From positions 46,993,326 through 47,057,325 of the forward strand of contig NC_052353.1 of assembly GCF_009727055.1 (NCBI RefSeq): a stretch of DNA of 64,000 nucleotides. Reading direction: 5' to 3'. Below the pieces are notes generated by a model. It had not been told where the DNA came from, made no database searches, and was given only the letters and a program-made list of their open reading frames with translations. Every line of letters begins with the position of its first letter. The first letter of the stretch is position 1. This document shows positions 43,243-55,040 of the stretch, piece by piece. Source of the stretch: Benincasa hispida. Its lineage: Eukaryota > Streptophyta > Magnoliopsida > Cucurbitales > Cucurbitaceae. A program made the translations under genes and the position numbers.

Positions 43243-43624
43243 AAGGTCCGGGTCTAGTCTTCTGCAAACTCATTGCATAGGATACTCTCACTCGCATGTC
43301 AACTACATGAACACGTTAGATCATTGCGTTTATATCACATAAAAAGTGAGTTGTATTCATACCAGGATAAGATACCCAACCTTATCCCTATACTATAGAC
43401 CCTTCAAGTTGTATCTTGAACATTGATCTCTATACGTCTCCACATACAGTTTAAGACTCATAAGGCATCCTTGGATGTCAATTTATTGGATTTAGGGTTA
43501 TTAATACCAAATAGACAAACAATACAAATAATAGCATTTATTGAATTAACATGTATAACTCTTTATTGATGACGGTCAATTAATAACATTTACTATCTAC
43601 GAGTTTTAGGGCATAAAACCCAAA
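43243..43624 (-). repeat. Element F 3' LTR, first ~380 bp
   Basis: Runs from the LTR start next to the polypurine tract back to 'cttctgcaaactcattgc', where it meets the ycf2 fragment. It matches 53500-53870 closely. The polypurine tract (AAGTGGGAGTT, minus) is at 43626-43636. Confidence 0.87.
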
Positions 43625-43739
43625 AAACTCCCACTTGAACTAAAACTCTAGTCAATGGGTTGTACATGATATTAGAATCCAAAATGCGAGATTATTGTAA
43701 ATAAATGCAATAAACTAGGGCATCCATATACCCATTACA

Positions 43740-44466
43740 CATCTCCCCCTTGCCCTAGATTATACAATGTACATATCTCGTAGACCAGTAATGGCCACTG
43801 CCTCATTGTTGTCATAGTATAAGATGATGGACAAGTCCATATTTGGAACTACTTCCAAATCGCTTAAGAACTTTTTGAGCCAAACTGCTTCCTTTGCTGC
43901 TTCACAAGCAGCTATATACTCAGCTTCCATAGTGGAACCTACAATACATCCTTGCTTGATGCTACGCCACACCACAACTTGCCCGTTCAGTGTAAACACT
44001 AATCCTGATGTGGATTTCCTAAAATCCTTGTCGATTTGGAAATTAGGGTCAGTGTATACTATAAGGATCAAATCCTTTGCTCGATACATCAGCTTATAGT
44101 CCCTCGTTCTCCTAAGATACTATAAGGATCAAATCCTTTGCTCGATACACCAGCTTATAGTCCCTCGTTCTCCTAAGATACTTGAGGATGTTCTTAACCG
44201 CAGCCCAGTGGTTTAACTCTGAATTGGACTGACTATTCCCACTGCATAACAAATGTCTTAGTGCAAAGCATAGTATACATTAAGCTGCCCACAGCTGAGG
44301 CATAGGGAATACGTCTCATATACTTAACTTCCTGAGGTGTGTTAGGACATTGTTCCTTAATGCTAGTAAGATACCCTACATCATTTCCAGTGAGTAGGAT
44401 ATCATCCACATAATGTACTAAAAAAGCTACTTTATCGTTGATGCTTATAGATACAAAGTTCATCAA
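43740..44466 (-). pseudogene. pol: Element F RNase H and RT C-terminus with deletion and 61-bp duplication
   Basis: Minus-strand text: HYVDDILLTGNDVGYLTSIK keeps an intact YVDD box, then jumps directly to EQCPNTPQEVKYMRRIPYA. About 68 codons of the thumb region present in E are deleted without loss of frame. After frameshifts come YTDPNFQIDKDFRKSTSGL, GSTMEAEYIAACEAAKEAVW and LYYDNNEAVAI (family YCDNSGAV). A 61-bp tandem duplication (44056-44177) breaks the frame between these parts. The end is truncated near 43760. Confidence 0.87.
44056..44177 (-). repeat. 61-bp tandem duplication in RNase H of F
   Basis: Two copies starting ATACTATAAGGATCAAATCC at 44056 and 44117, differing at one base. 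61 is not a multiple of three, so it shifts the frame. The near identity makes it far younger than the element. Confidence 0.94.
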
Positions 44467-45485
44467 CGTTTAGATCAAAACCAAAATATTTGATTGGTGT
44501 ATCAAATCTAATATTCCAAGATCTGGATTCCTGTTTCAACTCATAAATGGACTGATACAGCTTGAAAACTTTTTGCTCCTAAACTCGGGCTATGAACCCC
44601 TTGGGCTGAGACATAAAGATATTCTCTTCAAGATTTCCATTCAGAAAAGTAGTCTTGACATCTATTTGCGATATTTCATAGTCATAATATGTGGCTATGG
44701 ATAAGAGAATTCTTATAGGCTTAAGCATAGCAACAGTGGTGAAAGTTTCCTCATAGTGAACCCCTTCCCTCTAGGTATAATCCTTTGCTGCAAGTTTAGC
44801 TTTGAAGGTCTGTACCTTTCTAGCTACGTCTCTCTTTCTTTTATATATCTATTTGCACCCTATGGGTTTTACACCTTCAGGTGGATCTACAAGATCCCAT
44901 GGAGTACATAGAATCCATTTCAAGGTCCATGGCTTTGACCCATCGGTCCTTGTCTGCGTCATTTATTGCCTGTTCATAGGACAATGGATCTTCAATACCA
45001 TCATTTGGCATGAAAACTTAAGTTTCAGTTAAACACAAGTAGCGGTCAAGTTGTATCACAATCCTTCCACTACATCAAGACACTCAACGATTGAGAACGT
45101 TGAGAATGAGACTGACCTGAAGTGTTATCTTATTCATTAACTTTTGATGAAGGTCCAGCTGCATCAACAACCCTTGTTAATGCTTCAGTAGTTTCACTTA
45201 ATACTATTTTTCTTCGTGGTTTATGATCTCTCATGTGGTCTGCCTCCAAAAATATAGTGTTTGTTGATACAAGCATCTTATTTTATTGAAAGTCATAGAA
45301 TAGACCACCTTTCGTTTCCTTAAGGTAATCAATAAATTGACATAATCTTGAACGAGGTTTCAACTTCTTAGTATTTATCACTAACACATATGCAGGATAT
45401 CCCCAGATTTTGATGTAACGTAAACTTGGTTTATGCCCCCTCCATAACTCGAAAAGTTTTCAGAAACACTCTTTGAGGGCACATT
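44467..45485 (-). pseudogene. pol: Element F RT N-terminus and integrase C-terminus
   Basis: Fragmentary but colinear with element E: KFFRLYQSIYEL-like and ESRSWNIRFD text near 44520, VKTTFLNGNLEENI near 44630, YEISQIDVK, MLKPIRILLSIATYYDYEI near 44690, YLCLTET near 45030. Integrase C-terminal pieces at 45230-45485 include FLEADHMRDHKP, GYPAYVLVINTKKLKPRS and VPSKSVSE. At 45485 the text stops at the codons for NV and resumes at 47622 across S2. Stops and frameshifts are frequent. Confidence 0.75.
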
Positions 45486-47621
45486 TGTCCCATCCCCTCC
45501 TGTGTTCACCTCGACTCGAAAGGAGACGTGAAGACAACATACACCACCTTTATAACATATACTGTCCATCCTTAAAACAACTTGTTGGACAGTAAATATG
45601 TTTGTTACAATTAATTATTAGTTTCCAAAGTTCATACTACAAACATTCTTGATCCTAGCTAACCCTAGTGTCTTCTAATAACCAGGCATAAGATTTCGTT
45701 TCGGGAGAGTGACAATTCCACGATCAAGCATTCATAGCATATAAAAGTATAACCCTCTTAGCCTCGTAACTGGTTCCTCCTGGCATGATTATATGTTTCC
45801 CAAGTAATCCCATTTATTCCTAATATGAAAGTTGAGAAAAAGTCACAAGTTCGAGGAAACAATTTCAGTAACCACTAGCCCCGCCGAATGTACACATGTC
45901 GATAATAATCCATGAGTCGTGCTTGAGACACACTAACAATTTTCTAGGGTACAATCCTAGTTTCCCGTCAATTCATGTTATCCAGGAAAATCAAGGTAAG
46001 ATAATCATTCTAGCAAAAAAACAAAACCCAATAAAAAATGGAATCAAAGAACAAAAGCCAAGAAGACACATTTCCTGATCATGCCCATTTCCAAACCTTA
46101 CATATATATGTCTAAAAGCATATATTCAAAAATCATATGAAAGTAGGAACTACTCACAGTCTTTGTTGTGACTTTTCCTACTGTTTTCCCCGAACGACTC
46201 TTGATCATGTTTTCTCAAATTCTACTTATTTCAAGGAAATCCTAAATCAGCCAAATTTCTCAATTAAATTAATTTTGGTTTTAAATATATCCTCAAATTG
46301 AATATTTTGACTTACCCACCTCAACTTACTCAAAAATAGGTTCAACTTCCAAAAATACAACTTTTTAGATAAATTGTGTAGGCTGGTGAGGAGTAGTCAG
46401 CGTTAAGAATGGTCGCAAGGCACTGGCAGGTGGGCGGCACTCCTCACACATGTGTGGCGATTGGGACGTGGGCGAATGCATGCACAAGGGGCTGGGCAGC
46501 GTAACACGCGTGGGCATGCACTTAGTCGTGCGCTATGCACGTTAACGGACGTCCGTGTCGTTTTGAAGGCGTACCTTGCGATGGTGTGCATCCACTGTGC
46601 GCTGTGCGTTAGACAATGGCATGTGCGATGGGCGCTTGCCTATGTGACCAGCTGGCCTTTCTCCCTTTCAACACAAATTCCTCACTCCCCACTTTTCCAA
46701 ATTAAATGGCAGCCTAGGATCACCTAGTACACTCGCCTCTCAACACTTTCACACAATTTTTACTTGATTTGCACGAGTGAATTATGAGAACTAACATCCC
46801 CTAGCTGCCCTATTTATAGTGGTCCCAAAATCACCAATGCTTGACACTTCACCACCCTTGCATGTTCAGTTGCCTTCAGCATGCATGTGCCAACACATCT
46901 CCTTTGACACCTCCTTCCATGTTGGCTGAAGTGCCTTCATTTTGCATATGAAAACGCATAGCCTCCTTTTGAGGTGCCATTCCCAACTTTGCATGTCCTA
47001 CTATGCACCCACCTCATCCTTGGTTTAGCCCAAACATCATTTGGTTCAGCTACATGCCCTAGTTTGGTGTCAACTCAAACTTGCGCCCCAAGCTTACCTA
47101 TTCAACGTATGCCACCCCCTTCTTTGGTCGCATACCTTACCCAACGCCTACCCTCATTTGGTTGCATAAACCTTCCCTTGGCCGCATAGCCTCACTTAGA
47201 CGCACAACCCTTCCCCAGACCTTTGCCGTGCACATCACCTTGTCCCTTTAACCTCACCATGAGAAATGGCCAATGTATGGCTTCAATGCAAGGCCCCCTC
47301 ACCCTCGGTCAACCCTTAGCCATGCCCTTATCTACCTCAACGCCTGTCTTGCACTTACTAACCTCCAAATGCTTAGACCACTGTACACCTCATCAAGCCT
47401 TCAACGTATTGCTTCTAGACTTAGCCAAAATTTTTGCTCCTTAACCAAGTCTACTACATCTTCACTTAATACCTGTATACTTCATAACCTTTAAAATATT
47501 TTCCTATTTTTTAAATCATCTTCAAACTTTCTCCTTATAGTCTTAACTCATACTTAGACCTCTTTAAACTTAATTTCCAAGTTTGGCTTGATTTTCCTTT
47601 AATAAAACACGAGGATTTACA
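45486..47621 (-). mobile_element. S2: solo LTR, probably Ty3/gypsy (2136 bp)
   Basis: A clean insertion in the integrase of F, flanked by ACATT (45481-45485 and 47622-47626) and ending in TG...CA. The excised flanks read ILNNV-PSKS, the normal integrase text. Probable orientation is minus: that strand starts TGTAAATCCTCG and ends GGGGATGGGACA, like S3 (TGTAAACCCCG...AGGGTGTGACA). A G+C-rich core at 46380-46640 with many 'gcgc' and 'gcatgc' words stands out. No coding region, so I read it as a solo LTR. Class is inferred from ends and length. Confidence 0.82.
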
Positions 47622-48540
47622 ACATTGTTCAAGATGTGAATTGCAGTCTTTATTGCATATCCCCAAAACGAGTTAGGTAATTGAGCATAGCTTTTTATAG
47701 AACAAACCATATATAATAAGGCTCTTTTTCTCCTTTCTGATACACCGTTCTGTTGAGGTGTACCAGATGCTGAGAGTTGGGATTGAATTTCATATTCTAT
47801 CATATAGTACGGAAATTATAAATCCATGTACTCTCCACCTCGATCAGATCAAAGTGTTTTAATTGTTTTACCTAATAGGTTTTCAACTTTAGCTTTATAC
47901 ATTTTGAAATTTTCAAAGGCTTTAGACTTATGTTTCATTAGGTATAAGTAACCATACCTTGAATAATCCTCTATGAAAGAGATGAAATATTTGTACCACA
48001 AAGATCCAAATGTATGAGCTTTAAAGGTTCTTTTAGTCATTTTTCCTTTGAGACAGGATTCACATAGAGGTAATGAGTCATCTTCTAACTTGCTTAGAAG
48101 TTCATTCTTTACCAATCTCTCGATCCTATCGAGATTTATGTGGCCTAGTCTCAAATGCCCAATATACGTATCATTGTTACTTGGAGAAATTCTTCTCCTT
48201 TTTGTTTGAGTATTAGCAATTTTAAACATCTCATGATTTAAAAGTGCTTTTGATTTAGCTAGTCTTAACACATATAAGTTTTCGTCTAATTTAGCTAAAC
48301 AAATAGTCACACCATTTTTCATAATGTACGTTTCATTTAAATTAAAAGAAATAGAGTATAATTGTTCAATTAAACAGGAAATAGAAACAAGGTTTCTACT
48401 CATTTCGAGAATAATGTATAAGTTTTCTAAAAACAAAAATCTATTTCCCAAAAACAACTTAGCAGCTCCCACTACACGAGCTAAAATGACGTCTCCCATT
48501 CCAACCTTGAGCGTCATTTCACCCTCCTCAAGTTGTTAGA
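47622..48540 (-). pseudogene. pol: Element F integrase, N-terminal and core part
   Basis: The frame 47849-48517 holds RVVGAAKLFLGNRFLFLEN, RNLVSISCLIEQLYSISF, HLRLGHINLDRIERL, LPLCESCLKGKMTKRTF. The first catalytic region is damaged: HSDLCGPM appears as HTFGSLWY because of small deletions, and the text up to GGYEYF is missing. FISFIEDYSRYGYLYLMKHK and KVENLLGKTIKTL follow. The frame 47570-47803 continues with SQLSASGTPQQNGVSERRK (third acidic residue) and NSFWGYAIKTAIHILNNV, where S2 cuts it. Confidence 0.88.
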
Positions 48541-48745
48541 TGGAATCAAATCTCTGTAAAGAAGAACAAACGTGATTAATGGCTTCTTAATGAAGCATCC
48601 AAGTATCACGATCATTTTCCACTAATTAGGTTTCCAGGATTAGTAAATCATATTTACCTTTCTTTTTTTTCTTCTTCTAAGCAAGGTACTTGGGGAAATT
48701 CCAATGACCATTCACATTACAGTGGAAGCATTTGCCCTTGTCTGT
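48541..48745 (-). pseudogene. pol: Element F protease and zinc knuckle remnants
   Basis: The protease site reads WMLH, a stop, EAINHVCSSLQ, where the family has WILDSGATNHVCSS, so the catalytic Asp is His and the Ser a stop. Upstream is GKYDLLILET. The zinc knuckle at 48690-48740 reads GKCFHCNVNGHWNFPKYLA: a CCHC motif whose last Cys (in NCPK) is Phe. Confidence 0.83.
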
Positions 48746-49496
48746 CTCAGCTTTGCCCTTGCCTTTCCCAACAACAGGTGTCTTCCCTTTCCCTCATTTC
48801 TTTTTCTAGAACTTTTTAGAACTAGAGGTTGAAGGAACAAAGATAATTTGAGAGGATGAACCCTTATGAAACTTTTTGGAATAGGCAACATCTACCTATC
48901 CTTCTACTGGTCCCTTACTTTTCATAGACTCAAAATTCTGTAACTCGTTTAGAAGAGTAGTCAGATTGTACTGTATTTTGTTCATAACCGTATTGCTGCG
49001 AAATTGAAGAAAACTCTTCAAAAGAGATTCTAAAATAAAGAACAATTGACTTTGCTGGTTGATGAATGCACCATTCATTTCGGCAACATTGAACTGGACC
49101 ATCAGGTCGAGAACATGTTCTCACTGATTAGCTTTCTTTATTTCACACATTGTAAATTTACTTCAAAGCCTTATGCTAGATCTGAATAGATGGTTGTCCA
49201 AACATCTCCTGGAGGGCCTCTATGATCTGACGTGCAGACATCATGACCTCATACTTCTTAGTAAGAATGTCAGACAGACTTACCAAGATGTAGACTCGGA
49301 CCTTATCATTGGCCTTTGTCTAATGGTCATAAGCATCCTTCAAAGCTTAGATGCATTTCGAGTGGGGAGTAGAGGACATTCCTCTCAAACCGCAGATCAT
49401 CAATAACCAGAATCGTATTCATGTTAGATTCCACGTCGCATAGTTTTCATCGGTTAATTTCTCATTTTTAAGCAAATATATGATTGTGGAAGACAT
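48746..49496 (-). pseudogene. gag: Element F gag, complete length but broken
   Basis: Starts MSSTIIYLLKNEKLTDENYA at 49496 (minus). A frameshift follows near the middle of the first block. AYDH, a stop, TKANDKVRVYILVSLSDIL and KKYEVMMSARQIIEALQEM follow, then VQFNVAEMNGAFINQQSQLF, ILESLLKSFLQFRSNTVMN and KIQYNLTTLLNELQNF, and a Lys/Ser/Gly-rich tail before the zinc knuckle. Together with B it shows the gag region that C and E have lost. Confidence 0.86.
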
Positions 49497-49569
49497 GCTG
49501 AAACAAACAACAATTAATTCACCATATTCATTTTATTTTTCATAGCCCATTACTTAATAATCCAATCAA

Positions 49570-50973
49570 TATTGGATCGATATGGCAACCTTAGAGGGGG
49601 GAGGGGGAGGGGGTGAATAAGGTTTAATTAAGTTTTTTTTTTTTAAATTAACCCAATTAAACTAATTAATACATCTTTTTATAAATAATAAGAAAAATTC
49701 AATTTATGCAACAAATAATATGAAAAAAAATGTGATAATTTAATTCTATCAAATTTTAGCAAATAAATAAGAAAAAACTAAAACATACAAAAAATTGCTT
49801 AAATTAATTGCAAAAATAAAAAGGAAAGAGTTAGAGAGGAAGACATCGTAATTTTTATAGTGATTCAGTCAAACTCGACCTACTCCACTCCCCAAGAGCC
49901 TCTTGGGAACTTGAATAAAATCTTTCTGACTCTTTCCACGGATTAGAACCCAACCGTTACACCATCGCTACTTTTACGGGTTCAAGAGCAAACCCGATCC
50001 TTTCCACGGTTTAGGACTATATCGTTACAAATGTTGAAATTTTTGAAGAACACAATTCAACTCTCACTAGAGTGGATTTACAAGTTTAAGTACTCAACAA
50101 ATTTATCCTTACAATACAATAACACTCTCTCAAGAATAAAATGAAAAAAAAATTGGAAACTTAGAGAGAGCAGCAATGAAACTTTTGAGTTTTGGAGGAT
50201 TATGAAATGTAAAATTTGTTAGTTTAAAATTCGGAGAGGAAGATGGTTTATATAGAGATGGAAAAATTTTTAGAAACCACAATTAATTTGGACCATTGGA
50301 TTTTAGAAAAGAAAAATCAATGGTAGAGATTTTAAACTAAACTAGTCATTAGATACAAACAAAATATAATATTAAATTCCTTTTCTTTTGAAATTCATTT
50401 TTTTAAAATTAATCCAAAAAAAAAAACATACCATGTGTCAAAAACTAGCCATTAGACACAAACATAAAATAATATTAAATTCATTTTTCTTTTAATTTAT
50501 TTTCTTTTTAAATTCATTCTTTTTAAAGTCAATCCGAAAATAAAAAAACATACCATGTGTAAAAAAAACTAGCCGTTAGACACGAACATAAAATAATATT
50601 AAACTTATTTTCCTTTTAATTCATTCTTTTTAAAGTCAATCAAAAAATAAAAAATCCACCATATGTTAATCTCTTAATGATCCACCATTCAACCAATATG
50701 CTGCCACATGTCTACATGCAAATGGTCTGGTTATGCCACGTCATCCACCACGATATTTTCTCTATAGATTTGTTTCGGTCATATCGCCTTCGTTTTAGCT
50801 CCGATTTGAGTGATTCAAGAGGTGTTGGAATTGTTGTTTCGAGCTCTACGCTATGTACATATTAAAATGCTATGATTTTAAGTAATTAAAAATTGAGTTT
50901 GTTATCATCAAAACATTGATTAATTAATTAATTAAAATTAATTAATTTGAGATTAAGGGCCAAAAAGGCAACA
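49570..50973 (-). repeat. Element G 3' LTR (1404 bp)
   Basis: Minus-strand start TGTTGCCTTTTTGGCCC at 50973; end near TATTGGATCG (49570, a decayed TGTTGG). It contains 'ttagaggggggaggggg' near 49592, a common SIRE-type feature, and 'ggttcaagagcaaacccg'. A three-fold diverged repeat of ~120 bp ('cataccatgtgtcaaaaac' with 'tagccattagacacaaac') lies at 50340-50660. Confidence 0.8.
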
Positions 50974-51384
50974 ATCTCCCACTTTTGATGATGACAAACC
51001 ATTCAAGAAAAATAGCTTGAAATACATGTAAACCATATGTAACACATAATAAAATTCAACATATCACTATAAAGATCATTCTTGAAATTCACTCACAAAA
51101 AAAATCTCTCCCTAATTAATACAATCAAAATCATAACAAATTTATAGCATATTTTTCTTAAACTTCTCCCCCTTTGGAATTATCAAAAAGAATAATTAAG
51201 AAAAATTTAGAACTACATAAATGTTTCCCTTAAAAACATGAACATAAATTTAGCACAATCCTCCTAAGAATATTAACACATGCTTTCCATATCTCCCCCT
51301 ATCAAAATGCCTTCTAAAAGATTTAACAAGTAAAATTATAAAAGCAAGAGGCATCACAACGAATAATTTTTGCAAAAGTTTTCT

Positions 51385-52150
51385 TCATTCAAAAGGCTTG
51401 GTAAAAATATCCGCTAATTGATTATTAGAGCCTACAAATTCAAGAGTAATATTATCATTTTGCACATGCTCTCTAATAAAGTGATGCCTAATATCAATAT
51501 GCTTAGTCCTTGAATGATGTATAGGATTTTTAGTCAAATTAATAGCACTAGTATTATCACAAAATATAGGCACATTATCAAACTTTAATCCAAAATCACA
51601 AAGAGTTTGTTTCATCCAAATAATTTGAGTACAACAACTAGCAACTGCAATATATTCTGCTTCGGTAGTGGATAAGGCAACCGAATTTTGCTTTTTACTA
51701 CCAAGAAACTAAGAAACTACCAAGAAATTGACAAGTCCCACTAGTACTCTTAGGTCAGTAAACTACCCGCAAAATCCGCATCGGAATATCCTACCAAATT
51801 AAATTCAAACATTTCTAGGATACCATAAGCCTAAATCAATAGTACCAAGCAAATATTTAAAAATTCTTTTAACGGCATGTAAATGTGATTCCTTAGGACA
51901 AGATTGAAATCTAGCACAAAGGCATACACTAAACATAATATCGGATCTACTAGCGGTTAAATAAAGTAAAGATACAATCATACCTCTATAAGTGTTTATA
52001 TCCAAACAGCTTACCTTTTTCATCCTTGTCAAGCTTAGTGGATGTGCTCATAAGAGTTTTTGCAATTTTACCTTCATTGAATTTGAACCTTTTGAGCAAA
52101 TCCCTTGTGTATTTTTCTTGACTTATGAAAATACCATCCTTGAGTTGTTT
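51385..52150 (-). pseudogene. pol: Element G RT C-terminus and RNase H
   Basis: 51986-52150 reads LNLKQLKDGIFISQEKYTRD, LLKRFKFNEGK and STKLDKDEKGK. 51805-52032 reads NTYRGMIVSLLYLTASRSDI, MFSVCLCARFQSCPKESHL and VKRIFKYLLGTIDLGLWYP. 51385-51615 reads IFCDNTSAINLTKNP, HSRTKHIDIRHHFIREHV and QLADIFTKPF. Frameshifts and a deletion near 51690-51790 ('aagaaactac' repeated) separate the parts. The wording differs clearly from the Angela-like copies. Confidence 0.88.
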
Positions 52151-52175
52151 GAGATTAAGGGTCAAAAAGCCAACA

Positions 52176-53040
52176 ATCAATTTAGCAAAAACCTATGTAA
52201 TCATAGAACCCTAATTAAACTATTGATTTTCGTTTTTGCAAAGATACTTTAAAGGTTTAGAGTAACAGCCACCGAAGGGTGATCAGCTACTCTTCCCTTA
52301 AATTGAGACAATCTCAGCTAAGCACTTACACTAGAATAATTTTTATTCCTATAGTTTTTAACTACTGTTGTTTCAGTCAAGGATTCATTAACGAACTTAA
52401 TTCATCCTGTAAGTGTGATCCTCCCATTTTTAAATCCCAGAGGTACGCTTCAACAGGCTACCGAAGGGAAAGATAACTGTTGAAGGTTAACCTAAGAAAC
52501 CCAATCCATTGTTGAGGTTTGCGTTGTTTCACCCCTATGATCAGGCCCTCTGAAGGGATGGTCGCTCTAGGATGACACATAGGTAGACCATAAGAATCTT
52601 ACTGTGTAACCTAATAGAGGAGACCATAGGATATGTTGACACGTGTCCCTCTCCCACTTACTATGAACACTTTCCTCATTCACCTTGTTACTGACCCATG
52701 CAAACACTTTCTGAAGGGAGGCCGTGCCCAGGGTGACACGAAGCCGAGCATGAATCTTATAGTGTGAACTTTTGGGGACGTGAAAGTTAAAATTTCATAT
52801 ATCACATCTACCAATATCATCCCACAAAAGTGTTCTAATATTTTTAGGATTTTATTATACTTAATTAAAACCCAACTAATGAGTTTATCTAAGCCCTTTT
52901 AAATTTGCTCAATATAACATTTATATTGAATAATTTAACAATAATTGATTTCTTTATCAAACTCTTTTAATAAAATGAATCATTTTTTGTATGCTTATAA
53001 AATATTTGCCCAATTCACTTTCTAAGTTTATTTCGAGGTG
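52176..53040 (-). mobile_element. Element F leader, right part
   Basis: Continues the leader interrupted by G: 'ttagcaaaaacctatgtaatc', 'accgaagggtgatcagctac', the 'cttatagtgtgaacttttgg' block, 'acaaaagtgttctaatattt' and an A+T end. It then fuses near 53040 to the middle of the LTR. As in E, the primer site and the LTR 3' part are missing. Confidence 0.8.
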
Positions 53041-53870
53041 GAGATGTTCCATTTTCGTCAGCTCAAATTACCATTTTCGCCTTGGGTTACCTCTGATTTC
53101 TTAAGTACCACTGTTACTCTAATAAACAACATGTTTATGGTCCAACCAATAAACAAAAAACTCTCTCGCGCCAATGAGAGAGTAAGGCTTTTTGTTCAAG
53201 TCCTAGTGACACCACTGAACAAAACACTCATTTACTTACCCTTTAAGGTGGGAAGGAGTGTATTCCATCTTGTATTATTATGTTCCCAGCTCCTCACTCG
53301 ATCTTTCCCCCAAAATGGTAGGCATATTGAGTCGGCGAACTGACCATCCTAACCCATACAAATCAAAAAACAATCTCTCATGAATAGTAGTTCATAATAT
53401 ACTCAGGATTAATATTAAGTTTCCTAGGTCATCTTATAGAAATAGGAACCAACTAGTTAATGGTGTTACATCTAGTGGTTACTATTTCATGGTCCAATCT
53501 TATGCAAACTCATTGCATAAGATACCTCCACTCGCATGTCAACTACACAAATGCGTTGGATTATTGTATTTGTATCAAATACAAAGTCGGTGGTATCCAT
53601 AGTGTTACTAAGATAAGGTACTCAACCTTATCCCTATATAGTAGACCCTTCAGACTGTTTCTTGAACATTGATCCCTTTATGTCTCTACATTCAGTTCAA
53701 GACTCACAAGGCAGTCGTGGATGTCAGTTTATTGGATTTAGGGTTATTAATACAAAATAGACAGACAACATAAACAATAACATTTATTGAATTAACAACT
53801 ATAACTCTTATTGATGACAGTCAATTAATAACATTTACTATCTACGAGTTTTAGGGCATAAAACCCAACG
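53041..53870 (-). repeat. Element F 5' LTR, first ~830 bp
   Basis: From the LTR start GTTGGGTTTTATGCCC at 53870 to 'ttccattttcgtcagctc' near 53050. Second-subfamily wording ('cactcgcatgtcaactac', 'atggtaggcatattgag'). Its first 370 bp match 43243-43624. Confidence 0.85.
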
Positions 53871-53871
53871 G

Positions 53872-55036
53872 TTGATGAAGTTGGTACTTATGGTCAGTCA
53901 CATCCTTCTCAAAAGTTGAAAGTGACTTTAGGTAGTGGGAGGGTTGATCAATAGTCCGATCGGTATATGGGTTTAACAGAAATTCAGGTCGTCATACCTG
54001 ATGATGACATTGATGATCCATTAATCTATAAACAGGTAATGAATGATGTAGACTGAGACCAATAAATCAAAGCCATGGACCTCGAAATGGAATCTATGTA
54101 CTTCAATTCAATTTGGGAACTTGTAAATCAGTCAGATGGGATAAAATTTATTGGTTGCAAATGGATCTACAAGAGGAAACGAGACCAAGTCAATAAGGTG
54201 CAAACCTTTAAAGCTTGATTGGTGGCAAAAGGTTATACCCAAAGAGAGAGGATGGACTACAAATAAACATTCTCTCATGTTGCCATGCTGAAGTCGATTA
54301 GAATACTCTTGTCCATTGTTGCTTTCTATGATTATGAAATTTGGCAAATGAATGTAAAGACAACCTTCCTAAATGACAATCTTGAAGAAAATATCTATAT
54401 GGCTCAACCATAGAGGTTCATTGAACAAAGTCAAGAGCAAAAAGTTTGCAAACTAAAATGATACGTTTATGGGTTGAAACAAGCATCTAGATTCTTTGAA
54501 TATAAGGTTTGACACTGCAATCAAATGTTATGACTTTGAACAGAATGTTAACAAACCTTATGTCTTCTTATAAACAAAACTGTAGCTTTCCTAGTATTGT
54601 ATGTTAATGACATCCTACTCATTGGGAATGATGTAGGATATCTAATTGATGTCAAGCAGTGGCTAATAACCAATTCCAAATGAAAGATTTGGGAGAAGCT
54701 CAGTATGTTATAGGAATACAAATAGTTTGTAATCGCAAGAATAGAACGTTGGCCTTATCTTAAACATCATATATAGACAAGTTGTTGACTTGGTATAAAA
54801 TGAAAAATTCCAAGAGGGGTTTGTTATCTTTTAGGCATGGAATTCATCTATCAAAGGAACGGTGTCTTTAGACACCTTAAGAAGTTTAGGATATGAAACA
54901 TATCCCCTATGCATCAGCAGTTGGTAGTCTGATGTATGCCATGTTGTGTATGCGACCAAACATATGCTATGCAATGGGAATCGTCAGTAGGTTTCAGTCC
55001 AATCTAGGATATGATCATTGGATTGCCGTTAAAATT
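53872..55036 (+). pseudogene. pol: Element H: + strand reverse transcriptase fragment
   Basis: A single RT domain without IN or RNase H: YMGLTEIQVVIPDDDIDDP, KAMDLEMESMYFNSIWELV, GIKFIGCKWIYKRKRDQVN, LVAKGYTQRERMDYK, MLKSIRILLSIVAFYDYEI, WQMNVKTTFLNDNLEENIYM, YGLKQASR, VLYVNDILLIGNDVGYLID (YVDD is YVND), KDLGEAQYVIGIQIVCNRK, KNSKRGLLSFRHGI and CYAMGIVSRFQSNLGYDHW. At least nine stops. The left end touches the LTR start of F; the right end meets an LTR 3' end at 55041. It is the only + strand pol right of 21.3 kb. Confidence 0.88.
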
Positions 55037-55040
55037 AGCC

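Larger units (their letters stand above)
49570..52175 (-). mobile_element. Element G: SIRE-like copia remnant in the leader of F
   Basis: Flanked by ATCAA (49565-49569 and 52176-52180). On the minus strand it has only the first ~30 bp of a 5' LTR (TGTTGGCTTTTTGACCC at 52175), then directly an RT-RNase H part (52150-51385), a 3' untranslated region, a polypurine tract and a full 3' LTR (50973-49570). Everything between the 5' LTR start and RT is deleted. Lineage is suggested by RNase H wording (CDNTSAINLTKNPIHHSRTK) and the 'ctcccacttttgatgatg' tract, both usual in SIRE/Maximus copia. Confidence 0.87.
43243..53870 (-). mobile_element. Element F: Angela-like copia carrying two later insertions
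   Basis: 3' LTR remnant 43243-43624, polypurine tract, RNase H, RT, IN, then S2 (45486-47621), IN continued, PR, zinc knuckle, gag to 49496, leader start, then SIRE-like remnant G (49570-52175), leader, and 5' LTR remnant 53041-53870. Both LTR pieces read TGGGTTTTATGCCC at their start and share the second-subfamily wording. Without insertions F would be about 5.9 kb because both LTRs and the primer site region are truncated. Confidence 0.88.

Noticed and set aside
46403..46727. Overlapping frames in the G+C-rich part of S2, with Cys/Arg-rich translations
   Set aside because: Both strands are open only because of high G+C; the region lies within a solo LTR bounded by ACATT repeats.
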